From Pseudomonadota bacterium (GTDB taxonomy: Bacteria; Pseudomonadota; Alphaproteobacteria; Sphingomonadales; Sphingomonadaceae), in assembly GCA_023392555.1 (NCBI GenBank), contig JAEVYW010000107.1:1-10137 (forward strand): a DNA stretch of 10,137 nucleotides. The letters run 5' to 3'. The notes beneath the pieces are model-generated. The model was not told the origin of the DNA, did not search any database, and saw only the letters and a list, made by a program, of their open reading frames with translations. Of the stretch, positions 1-6,183 are shown piece by piece. How positions within the stretch are numbered: position 1 is the first letter of the stretch; every line of letters starts with the position of its first letter. Made by a program: the position numbers and the translations under genes.

Positions 1-1
1 C

Positions 2-1804
2 GCTGAGTCCGGGCGCCTCGTCGCCATCGATCTGAGCGCAAACTCAGCGGGCGCAACGATCAAGCAGACGGCCGTCGCCGCAGGCTTCACCGAACCGTCC
101 ATCGCCGGCGATATCAAGCTCGGATCCGGAAACGACACGCTCGACATCGCCGACGGAAAGCTGACGGGGAACGTCGCATTCGCGGGCGGCAACAACCGCT
201 TCGCGCTGTCCGGCGATGCGCAGGCCGCAGGAAACCTGAGTTTCGGAGCCGGGGCGGACACCGTCACTACCGGCGGCACGTCGGTCTTCAAGGGCCTTGT
301 CGACTTCGGCGGTGGTGCGGACACGCTAACGATCGGCGGGACGTCGTCATTCACCGCGCAGCTGAGCAACTCTTCCGGACTCGCGGTCAGCGTCCAGAAG
401 GGCACGTTTGGAGTTACCAAAGCGGCATCGATTGCGAGCTTGAATGTCACCGACGGCGGCGTACTCGCAGTCACTCTCGACAAGACGCCCGGTGCATCGA
501 GCGTCCTCAACGTCACCGGAACGGCGAGCTTCGCGGAAGGATCGAAGCTGCAGCTGAACGTCGCCAACGTCGATCAGGCGGAAGGCCAGTTTGTAGTTAT
601 CAACGCCGGTTCGCTGACCGGCGGCGGCAATCTCAAGCCGACGACTGACCTGCTGCCGTTCCTTTACAAGGGCACGCTCAACGTGACGGGCGACCAGGTC
701 GCGGTGAATATCGCGCGCAAGACGACGAGCGAGCTTGGGCTCAATCGCTCCGAGACCGCAGCATTCGACGCGATCTACAAGGCGCTCGCGAACGACGACG
801 ACGTCGGCGACTCGTTCTTGGCCATCCGCGACCAGCAGACGTTTGTCGGACAGATCCGCCAGATGTTACCGGAGCACGCCGGCGGCGTGTTCGAGGCAGT
901 GACGATGGGCGACCGTGCTCTCGGCCGTATGCTGAGCGACCCGGCGGCCCCCTATGCCGACGATGACGGCTTGACCTTCTCGGCAGGACAAGTGGCCTGG
1001 GGATCGTCGAAGAGCATCGGCGACACCGCAGGATACAAGATCGGTGGGTGGGGAGCGAACGGTACAGCCGAAGTCGCGACCAAGCTCGGTCGGTTCGGCG
1101 GATCCTTGTCTTACCTCTGGGGCCAGAACGATGACCGCAGTACCGAGAACCAGGTGACCGACAGCCAGTACAGTTTGGCGGCCCATTGGCGGATGGCTCG
1201 CAATGGGCTGCAGCTTGCGGCGCGAGGCAGCTACTCGTTCATCTCGTTCACGGGCGAGCGCCGCTTCGTTGCCGAGACCGGCAGCGAGCCCGTCGATCGC
1301 CAGATCAAGGGCAAGTGGAACGGGTCGCTGTTCTCGGCATCGGCGAACGCAAGCCAGAGCCTTTGGGCTGGAAGCTTCTTCGTCAGGCCGTCCGCCGGTG
1401 TCGAATATTACAAGCTCTCGGAAGATGGCTACCGCGAGAAGGGCGGCGGAGAGGCGCTCGACCTCACAGTCGCGAAGCGGAAGAGCAGTGAACTCGCCGT
1501 GACCGGCGCACTGGTGGGAGGCGTCGAGCTGGGCGCCCGCGACCCGAACGAAGGCTATCTGCGCCTCGAAGCCGAACTCGGCCGGCGGCAGATCGTCGGC
1601 GGAGCCCTCGGCAAGACGCGGGCTCTTTTCGAAGACGGCGAAGAATTCGTCCTAACGCCCGAGGATCGCGCCAGCGGCTGGCTTGGGCGGCTTCGCGGCA
1701 TCGGGGGCGACCAAGGCTTCCAGATCGCCGGCGAGGTCGGAGCGGAGCAGCGGGACAAGAAGGTCGGCCTGACCGCCCGCGCAAGCATCTCTCTCGGTTT
1801 CTAA
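2..1804 (+). CDS. Autotransporter (type Va secretion) C-terminal part, 5' end outside the window
   Basis: Frame 2 is open from the window edge to TAA at 1802-1804, giving 600 visible residues; the signal peptide and most of the passenger lie upstream. Residues about 1-235 are Gly/Asp/Thr/Ser-rich beta-helical passenger with regular 21-residue rungs (residues 41-145). A helical linker follows at about 240-310, with a run ending in MLPEHAGGVFEAV and DRALGRML, the pattern that commonly precedes the pore domain. Residues about 318-600 alternate polar and hydrophobic/aromatic positions, as in a 12-strand autotransporter beta-domain, and end in RASISLGF with a terminal Phe, the usual BAM recognition signal. 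Expected role: the barrel inserts in the outer membrane and displays or releases the passenger. A TTG at 440 could be called as a start by software, but it is an internal Leu because the frame stays open and repeat-bearing upstream. Passenger function (adhesin or other) cannot be told. Two hairpins close the transcript. Confidence 0.88.
   Translation, partial: AESGRLVAIDLSANSAGATIKQTAVAAGFTEPSIAGDIKLGSGNDTLDIADGKLTGNVAFAGGNNRFALSGDAQAAGNLSFGAGADTVTTGGTSVFKGLVDFGGGADTLTIGGTSSFTAQLSNSSGLAVSVQKGTFGVTKAASIASLNVTDGGVLAVTLDKTPGASSVLNVTGTASFAEGSKLQLNVANVDQAEGQFVVINAGSLTGGGNLKPTTDLLPFLYKGTLNVTGDQVAVNIARKTTSELGLNRSETAAFDAIYKALANDDDVGDSFLAIRDQQTFVGQIRQMLPEHAGGVFEAVTMGDRALGRMLSDPAAPYADDDGLTFSAGQVAWGSSKSIGDTAGYKIGGWGANGTAEVATKLGRFGGSLSYLWGQNDDRSTENQVTDSQYSLAAHWRMARNGLQLAARGSYSFISFTGERRFVAETGSEPVDRQIKGKWNGSLFSASANASQSLWAGSFFVRPSAGVEYYKLSEDGYREKGGGEALDLTVAKRKSSELAVTGALVGGVELGARDPNEGYLRLEAELGRRQIVGGALGKTRALFEDGEEFVLTPEDRASGWLGRLRGIGGDQGFQIAGEVGAEQRDKKVGLTARASISLGF
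122..436 (+). repeat. Five degenerate 21-residue (63-base) tandem repeats in the autotransporter passenger
   Basis: Read in the autotransporter frame, five consecutive blocks of exactly 21 residues line up without gaps, at 122-184, 185-247, 248-310, 311-373 and 374-436. Typical openings are GSGNDTLDI, AGADTVTTGG and GGADTLTIGG; typical block ends are GNVAFA, GNLSFG and GLVDFG. The first four blocks keep the Gly-x-Asn/Asp-(Thr)-hydrophobic opening (the second reads GGNNRFAL), and the fifth is eroded. A period near 20 residues with alternating small and hydrophobic residues fits single rungs of a right-handed beta-helix, the usual passenger fold. The Gly-x-Gly-x-Asp openings look somewhat like RTX calcium-binding nonapeptides, but the period is 21, not 9, so I favour beta-helix rungs. 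Confidence 0.7.
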
Positions 1805-1814
1805 TTATCCACCA

Positions 1815-1841
1815 CTGAACGCGGACCCACCGCGCGTTCAG
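1815..1841 (+). other. Hairpin just after the autotransporter stop codon
   Basis: CTGAACGCG (1815-1823) pairs perfectly with CGCGTTCAG (1833-1841) around a 9-base loop. It starts 10 bases after the stop codon and has no T-run of its own. One base separates it from the terminator hairpin. It may protect the mRNA 3' end or support termination. Confidence 0.5.
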
Positions 1842-1842
1842 A

Positions 1843-1880
1843 AAGGCCCGGCCCTCCCCCAAGGCCGGGCCTTATTGTTA
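1843..1880 (+). terminator. Intrinsic terminator of the autotransporter gene
   Basis: AAGGCCCGGCC (1843-1853) and GGCCGGGCCTT (1863-1873) form a perfect 11-base-pair GC-rich stem with a 9-base loop, followed by the T-rich ATTGTTA. It lies 38 bases after the autotransporter stop. It separates that gene from the importer operon, whose first codon is 75 bases further on. Confidence 0.85.
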
Positions 1881-1881
1881 A

Positions 1882-1899
1882 TTGTGGAGGCCGCGACAA
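1882..1899 (+). promoter_or_regulatory. Imperfect 18-base palindrome upstream of the importer operon
   Basis: The stretch TTGTGGAGGCCGCGACAA is an inverted repeat centred on GGCC, with 7 of 9 base pairs symmetric (TTGTnGnGG and its complement). It sits between the terminator and the first gene of the importer operon, where a promoter-proximal operator would be expected. I could not find convincing -35 and -10 boxes around it. In GC-rich DNA a 7/9 palindrome can arise by chance, so this is a weak call. Confidence 0.25.
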
Positions 1900-1954
1900 G
1901 CACGTTGCAGTGACCTGACCTTCCTGCCACGCTGCTGGTGGGAGAGGAGTTAGC

Positions 1955-3040
1955 GTGTCGCTGGTTCTGCAGAATATTCGCAAGGCATTCGGCGCGACGC
2001 CTGTGCTGGACGACGTATCGCTCACCCTTCATTCCCGCGAGTTCATCGCTTTCCTCGGGCCGTCGGGCTCGGGCAAGTCGACCTTGCTTCGAATCATCGC
2101 CGGGCTCGAGACCGCGGACGCCGGTGAAATCGAGCTCGACGGCCGGCGCATCGATACACTGCCGCCCGGTGAGCGCGGCGTCGCGATGGTGTTCCAGCAC
2201 TACGCGCTTTATCCGCACATGACCGTCCGAGAGAACATGGCGTTCGGATTGAAGAACGCCCGCGTTGCACGCGACGAGATTTCGACTTTGATCGACGATG
2301 CGGCGCGTGTGCTCGAGATCGACGCGTTGCTGGATCGCAAGCCGGATCAGCTTTCCGGCGGGCAGCGCCAGCGGGTCGCGATCGGACGGGCCATCGTGAA
2401 GCGGCCCAAGCTCTTCTTGCTCGACGAGCCCCTGTCGAACCTCGACGCCGCCTTGCGGCTGCGTACGCGTGTCGAACTTGCGCAGCTTCGCCAGCGCGTG
2501 GAAGCGGCGATGATCATGGTCACCCACGACCAGGCGGAGGCGATGACCCTTGCCGACCGCATCGTCGTGTTCAACGAGCGGCGGATTCAGCAGGTCGCCT
2601 CACCGACCGAAATCTACAGCCGTCCCGCCAACACCTTCGTCGCGCGGTTCGTCGGATCGCCGGCGATGACGATTGCGCCGGTGACGATGGCCGATGAAAG
2701 CGGCCGGGCCAAAGTGAAGCTCGGCGACGGAACCGTCGTCCAGACCTGCGTTCCGCGGGATGGTTTGCCACCGGAAGGCATTGAGATCGGACTTCGGCCC
2801 GAGCATGTGCGAGTGGCGAAGAACGGGCAATCAGATACGACCGCAAAGGTCGAGCTCGTCGAACGATTGGGCGAACGCTCGATCATCTACGGCCGGCTGA
2901 AGAACGGGCTCGCCATCACCGGCGAAGATATCGGCATGACCGAGGTCAAGGTCGGCGACGAAGTCCCGCTCACGATCGAGGCGCAGCGTGCGCATTTATT
3001 TGGGCCGGACGGCACCGGCTATCACTGGCAGGACGCATGA
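1955..3040 (+). CDS. Carbohydrate ABC importer ATP-binding protein (MalK/UgpC type)
   Basis: Cytoplasmic ATPase of a CUT1-type sugar importer; it hydrolyses ATP to drive the two permeases encoded next. All nucleotide-binding motifs are intact: Walker A GPSGSGKST (35-43), Q-loop Gln81 in VFQHYALYPHM, signature LSGGQRQR (133-140), Walker B LFLLDEP (153-159), D-loop SNLD (161-164) and switch His191 in VTHDQAEAM. The C-terminal part (about 235-361) is the TOBE/MOI-type regulatory domain, with GLRPEHV (279-285) and HLFGPDG near the end, as in MalK and UgpC. The length of 361 residues is normal for the family. The start is GTG, preceded by GGAG (1946-1949) at 5-base spacing. Its last codons overlap the next gene as ATGA. 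The family often serves several sugars, so substrate cannot be read from this subunit; such ATPases are often annotated ugpC without proof. Confidence 0.95.
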   Translation: MSLVLQNIRKAFGATPVLDDVSLTLHSREFIAFLGPSGSGKSTLLRIIAGLETADAGEIELDGRRIDTLPPGERGVAMVFQHYALYPHMTVRENMAFGLKNARVARDEISTLIDDAARVLEIDALLDRKPDQLSGGQRQRVAIGRAIVKRPKLFLLDEPLSNLDAALRLRTRVELAQLRQRVEAAMIMVTHDQAEAMTLADRIVVFNERRIQQVASPTEIYSRPANTFVARFVGSPAMTIAPVTMADESGRAKVKLGDGTVVQTCVPRDGLPPEGIEIGLRPEHVRVAKNGQSDTTAKVELVERLGERSIIYGRLKNGLAITGEDIGMTEVKVGDEVPLTIEAQRAHLFGPDGTGYHWQDA

Positions 3041-3912
3041 CGGCTGCGCGCCGATGGGAAGGGTTGCTTTTCGTGGCGCCCTTCCTGCTGCTCTACAGCC
3101 TGATCCTGATTTTCCCGCTGCTGCGCGGCCTGTGGCTAAGCCTGCATCGCGTGGAGTTGTTCGGCCCGAACCATTTCATCGGCCTCGCCAATTACTCCCG
3201 CCTGCTTGGGGACCCGATCTTCCAGCAGTCGCTGGTCAACACCTTCCTCGTCACGCTGATGATTGTGCCGGCGCTAACCGTCATCGCGCTGATGCTCGCC
3301 CTTGCGCTCAACCGCGCGGGTCGCGGGGCCGCCTTTATGCGGGGGATCTTCTTTTCCTCGGCCGTGCTGTCGGTGACCATCGTGACTTTGATCTGGCGCT
3401 TTGTGCTGGCGCCTGACGCGGGCCTCCTCGGCGAGTTGTGGCAGGCGTTCGGCTGGGAACCGCTGCCCTTCCTCAGTGACGTCCACCTTGCTCTTCCGGC
3501 GTTGGCGCTCACGACGATCTGGTGGTCGGTCGGCTTCCCGATGCTCCTGTTCCTGGCGGGTCTGCAGCAGATCCCACGCGACATGTACGAAGCGGCGGCG
3601 CTCGACGGCGCGAGCGGCTGGACGACGTTCTGGCGCATCACTTTGCCGTCGCTGCGGCGCACCCTGATCCTGGTCGTGATGCTGCAAACCGCGGCTCAGC
3701 TGCAGCTGTTCGGCCAGTCGCAATTGCTGACCGCCGGAGGACCGAGCGGAGCATCGAGGACGGCCGTGCTCTTCCTGTTCGAAACCGCGTTCGGGCGGTG
3801 GGAGCTCGGCTACGCAAGCGCTGCGGCCGAGGTGCTGTTCGTTCTCATCCTCGTAGTGACGCTGACGCAATATTGGGCAACCAACCGCAGTGCGGAGGGC
3901 CGCCGTGGCTAA
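3037..3912 (+). CDS. Carbohydrate ABC importer permease, MalF/UgpA type
   Basis: Inner-membrane permease of 291 residues, one half of the translocation pore. About six hydrophobic segments are visible, near residues 10-34, 67-91, 99-125, 148-176, 207-230 and 260-281. The cytoplasmic EAA loop that docks on the ATPase is clear: EAAALDGASGWTTFWRITLP (185-204) with the conserved Asp190-Gly191. The N-terminus (RRWEGLLFVAPFLLLYSLI) is typical of the first permease of CUT1 systems, and there is no long extra periplasmic domain as in enterobacterial MalF. ATG overlaps the ATPase stop as ATGA (3037-3040), so translation is probably coupled. It overlaps the next permease by 8 bases if that gene starts at GTG 3905. 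Confidence 0.94.
   Translation: MTAARRWEGLLFVAPFLLLYSLILIFPLLRGLWLSLHRVELFGPNHFIGLANYSRLLGDPIFQQSLVNTFLVTLMIVPALTVIALMLALALNRAGRGAAFMRGIFFSSAVLSVTIVTLIWRFVLAPDAGLLGELWQAFGWEPLPFLSDVHLALPALALTTIWWSVGFPMLLFLAGLQQIPRDMYEAAALDGASGWTTFWRITLPSLRRTLILVVMLQTAAQLQLFGQSQLLTAGGPSGASRTAVLFLFETAFGRWELGYASAAAEVLFVLILVVTLTQYWATNRSAEGRRG
3894..3899 (+). promoter_or_regulatory. Ribosome binding site that decides the start of the second permease
   Basis: GGAGGG lies 5 bases before the GTG at 3905. The alternative upstream GTG at 3890 lies in front of this site and has no comparable purine run before it, and it would place the site inside the gene. Confidence 0.6.
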
Positions 3913-4741
3913 GGCTCTCGGACAACCCCGCCTGACGCCCGCCGGCTACGTTGCACTCGCCATCGGCGCGTTGATCATGATCACGCCGCTGGCCTGGACT
4001 TTGCTGCTGTCGCTGAAGGCGAATGCCGACCTGGTCGGGAACAGCGGAGCTGCGCTGCACCCGCCCTACACGTTCGAGAATTACGTCGCGATCTTCGGCA
4101 ACAGCTCGACGATGCGCTGGCTTTTGAACAGCATCATCGTGTCGCTGTGCACGACCGCCGGAGTCCTCGTGCTTGCAAGCCTTGCCGGCTACGGCTTCTC
4201 GCGGCTCGATTTCCCGTTCCGGCGCGTCCTGTTCATCTTCGTCCTCCTCGGCCTTGCCATCCCAAGCCAGGCAGTGATCCTGCCGCAGCATCAATTGTTC
4301 GCCTGGCTCGGCCTGCACAACAGCTATCCGGGCCTGGTGCTGCCCGGCCTCGTCGCGCCGTTCGGCGTGTTCCTGATGACCACCTACATGCGTGCGATTC
4401 CGGTCGAGCTGGACGAGGCGGCCCTGCTCGACGGCGCGTCGCGCTGGACCATCTTCTGGAAGGTCATCCTGCCGCAGACCATTCCGGCACAATCGACGCT
4501 CGCCGTCTTCACATTCCTCGGCTCCTGGAACGATTATTGGTGGCCGCTGATCTCGGCGACGCGGAGTGACATGTACACGCTGACCGTCGGGCTTGCCGCA
4601 AGCCAGATGAACTATGCGCAGACCAGCGGGCTCGGTTTCCTGATGGCGCAGGCCGTGTTCGCGTCCGTGCCCATCTTCATCGTCTACATCGTCTTCCAGA
4701 AGCAGATCGTTCGCGCGATGGCAGGCGCGGCAGTCCGATGA
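3905..4741 (+). CDS. Carbohydrate ABC importer permease, MalG/UgpE type
   Basis: Second inner-membrane permease, 278 residues from the GTG at 3905; I prefer this to the GTG at 3890 because of the well-placed GGAGGG. About six membrane segments are visible, near residues 15-39, 73-99, 108-132, 141-162, 198-218 and 245-270. The EAA loop is EAALLDGASRWTIFWKVILP (171-190) with Asp176-Gly177 intact, ending in the Leu-Pro pair typical of MalG-type subunits. The first segment followed by LLLSLKANADL and later SLAGYGFSRLDFPFRR are family hallmarks. It should pair with the preceding permease on a dimer of the ATPase. It overlaps the preceding gene by 8 bases and the following gene by ATGA (4738-4741), which supports one coupled operon with near-equal subunit output. 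Confidence 0.94.
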   Translation: MAKALGQPRLTPAGYVALAIGALIMITPLAWTLLLSLKANADLVGNSGAALHPPYTFENYVAIFGNSSTMRWLLNSIIVSLCTTAGVLVLASLAGYGFSRLDFPFRRVLFIFVLLGLAIPSQAVILPQHQLFAWLGLHNSYPGLVLPGLVAPFGVFLMTTYMRAIPVELDEAALLDGASRWTIFWKVILPQTIPAQSTLAVFTFLGSWNDYWWPLISATRSDMYTLTVGLAASQMNYAQTSGLGFLMAQAVFASVPIFIVYIVFQKQIVRAMAGAAVR

Positions 4742-6045
4742 CGCGCACCCTGCTGGCGATCGCGTCCTTGCTCATGCTCGCGAGCTGCGCGCGCGACGAC
4801 GGCAAGACGCATCTCTATTTGCAGCGCTTCTTTGGCGAATGCGGCGCGGAATATGGCGGGACGACCGACATTGCCAAGGCCGAAGGCGAGTGCGGGATCA
4901 TGACCGCGCTCATCAATCGCTTCATGGCCGAGAACCCGGACATCCGGATCGACGTGAATGTCGTCGCGTGGCCGGGATACCCGCAGTTGACCGCACAGAT
5001 GGCGGCGCGCGACCCACCCGATCTGGTGACGATGCATACCGGCGTCATCTCCGACTATGCAGCCGAGGATTTGCTCGAACCCGTCGAGCCTTATTTGCAG
5101 GCGGCGGGGCTCAGTCCCAACGACTTTACCGATACCAGCCGACTTGCGACGACCATAGGCAACCGCATCTATGGCCTGCCCTGGGACACGCACGGCGGCC
5201 TGTTTCACGTCAATACTGCCTTGTTCGCGAAGGCGGGTCTGATGCGTGGCGGAAAGCCGATCCTGCCGACCTCCGCGGAGGAGCTGCTTGCGCAAGCACG
5301 GCAGTTCAAGGCGCGCACCGGCAAGCCCTATCTCATCCAGAGCAATGTCGGCGACACGGCCTACGCCGCGCGCAACCAGTACACGTACATGATGGCGATG
5401 GGCGCGACGCTGTTTCCCGACCCGCGGCACATTCGTTTGGCGACGCCCCCGGGCCGGCAGGTCGCCGCCTTTTTCAAGCGCATCAATGACGAACGGCTCG
5501 GTACGCAAAACATGGATACGCCTGCTGCAATTGCCGCGTTCGTCAGCGGCGAAGGCGGCATCTATCCAACGGGCACATGGATGATCGGTTCGTTCCAGCA
5601 GGAGTCGGTCACGCCGGGCCGACCGCTCTACAACAGCTATGCCGTCTTCCCTTATCCGCGCCTGTGGGGCGAGCGGGTCGAATATGTGGGCGGGCATAGC
5701 TGGGTAGTGCCGAAACGGAAGCGGACCGCAAAGCAGCACGACGCGATCGCTCGGTTCATGAAATTCATGGCGCAGCATAACTTCGACTGGGTCCGCACGG
5801 GGCATCTGCCGGCGTTCAAATCGGTACTCGAGAACCCGCGGTTCCGTGCGCTTCCGCATCGCGAAGACATTGCACCGCTTGCGCAATTCGGAAGGCCACT
5901 TCCCGGCTTCGTCCGGCGGCAGAATGCGATCGAGGGGATTGTCGGCGAGGAAATGGTCGCCGGCTTTACGGGGCAGAAGACGATCGACGTTGCACTGAAG
6001 CAAGCCGAGAGCCGCACCAACGTCTTGCTGGGGGAACTCGACTGA
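4738..6045 (+). CDS. Extracellular solute-binding lipoprotein (family 1) of the sugar importer
   Basis: Periplasmic receptor subunit of the importer, 435 residues. Residues 1-17 are a lipoprotein signal (MTRTLLAIASLLMLASC) with lipobox LASC, so Cys17 should be lipidated and the protein anchored in a membrane. Family 1 features are WPGYPQLTAQMAA with ARDPPDLVTMHTG in the N-lobe, YGLPWDTHGGLFHVNTALF at the hinge region, and the FVSGEGGIYPTGTWMIGSF segment typical of sugar-binding members. Aromatic residues are frequent (YTYMMAMG, HSWVVPKRK), as expected for carbohydrate stacking. Besides Cys17 the only cysteines are Cys35 and Cys52, bounding a short stretch after the first beta-strand and probably disulfide-linked. 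ATG overlaps the preceding permease stop. Being last in the operon is less common for this subunit, which often comes first. The ligand is not readable; the locus context suggests a plant-type oligosaccharide (inference). Confidence 0.93.
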   Translation: MTRTLLAIASLLMLASCARDDGKTHLYLQRFFGECGAEYGGTTDIAKAEGECGIMTALINRFMAENPDIRIDVNVVAWPGYPQLTAQMAARDPPDLVTMHTGVISDYAAEDLLEPVEPYLQAAGLSPNDFTDTSRLATTIGNRIYGLPWDTHGGLFHVNTALFAKAGLMRGGKPILPTSAEELLAQARQFKARTGKPYLIQSNVGDTAYAARNQYTYMMAMGATLFPDPRHIRLATPPGRQVAAFFKRINDERLGTQNMDTPAAIAAFVSGEGGIYPTGTWMIGSFQQESVTPGRPLYNSYAVFPYPRLWGERVEYVGGHSWVVPKRKRTAKQHDAIARFMKFMAQHNFDWVRTGHLPAFKSVLENPRFRALPHREDIAPLAQFGRPLPGFVRRQNAIEGIVGEEMVAGFTGQKTIDVALKQAESRTNVLLGELD

Positions 6046-6105
6046 CGCCTGTGACCCACGCGCAACCTGCACAAGAATACTGATGTATGTTTAGCAGCAG
6101 CCGCT

Positions 6106-6119
6106 TGTAACGGTCTGAA
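6106..6119 (+). promoter_or_regulatory. Weak LacI-family-like half operator in the receptor leader
   Basis: TGTAACGGTCTGAA matches 7 of the 10 fixed positions of the LacI/GalR-type consensus TGNAANCGNTTNCA. It shares TGTAAC with the better site 34 bases downstream. It overlaps a possible -35 box (TTGTAA, 6105-6110), which has only a poor -10 match (CATACC, 6128-6133) at 17-base spacing. Its right half is not symmetric, so on its own it would not convince. Confidence 0.22.
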
Positions 6120-6139
6120 ACGAGGCACATACCTTCACA

Positions 6140-6153
6140 TGTAACCGGCTCCA
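6140..6153 (+). promoter_or_regulatory. Candidate LacI-family operator upstream of the TonB-dependent receptor
   Basis: TGTAACCGGCTCCA agrees with 9 of the 10 fixed positions of the general LacI/GalR-family operator TGNAANCGNTTNCA, including the central CG step. It ends 30 bases before the receptor start codon, in the 138-base leader. TonB receptor genes of sugar loci in related bacteria are often controlled by LacI-type repressors responding to the imported sugar. No such regulator is encoded in this window, so the link is inference. Confidence 0.45.
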
Positions 6154-6158
6154 GGGAG

Positions 6159-6179
6159 AAGGAGGCGGGAACAGGGGAG
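6159..6179 (+). promoter_or_regulatory. Purine-rich ribosome loading region with two Shine-Dalgarno-like boxes
   Basis: AAGGAGG (6159-6165) is a perfect anti-16S match but lies 18 bases before the ATG at 6184, which is too far. GGGGAG (6174-6179), 4 bases before that ATG, is the likely working site. No start codon in any frame sits at the right distance after the first box. Confidence 0.5.
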
Positions 6180-6183
6180 AGAC

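Noticed and set aside
122..436. RTX calcium-binding repeats (type I secretion substrate)
   Set aside because: Period is 21, not 9 residues, and the protein ends in an autotransporter barrel rather than a C-terminal type I signal.
440..442. TTG as start codon of a 454-residue autotransporter
   Set aside because: The frame is open for 146 codons upstream to the window edge and carries in-register passenger repeats, so TTG encodes an internal Leu.
3890..3892. GTG as start codon of the second permease
   Set aside because: It lies before the GGAGGG site and gives five extra residues (MRRAA) with no ribosome binding site; GTG 3905 is better placed.
4684..6072. Open reading frame of 462 codons antisense to the binding-protein gene
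   Set aside because: Same reasoning: the sense strand encodes a lipoprotein signal and family 1 binding-protein motifs, while the antisense product is Arg/His/Ala-rich and unlike any family I know.
6046..6183. Small gene or riboswitch in the leader of the receptor gene
   Set aside because: Only a three-codon frame (ATG at 6083, TAG at 6092-6094) is present, and I see no paired structure resembling a known riboswitch.
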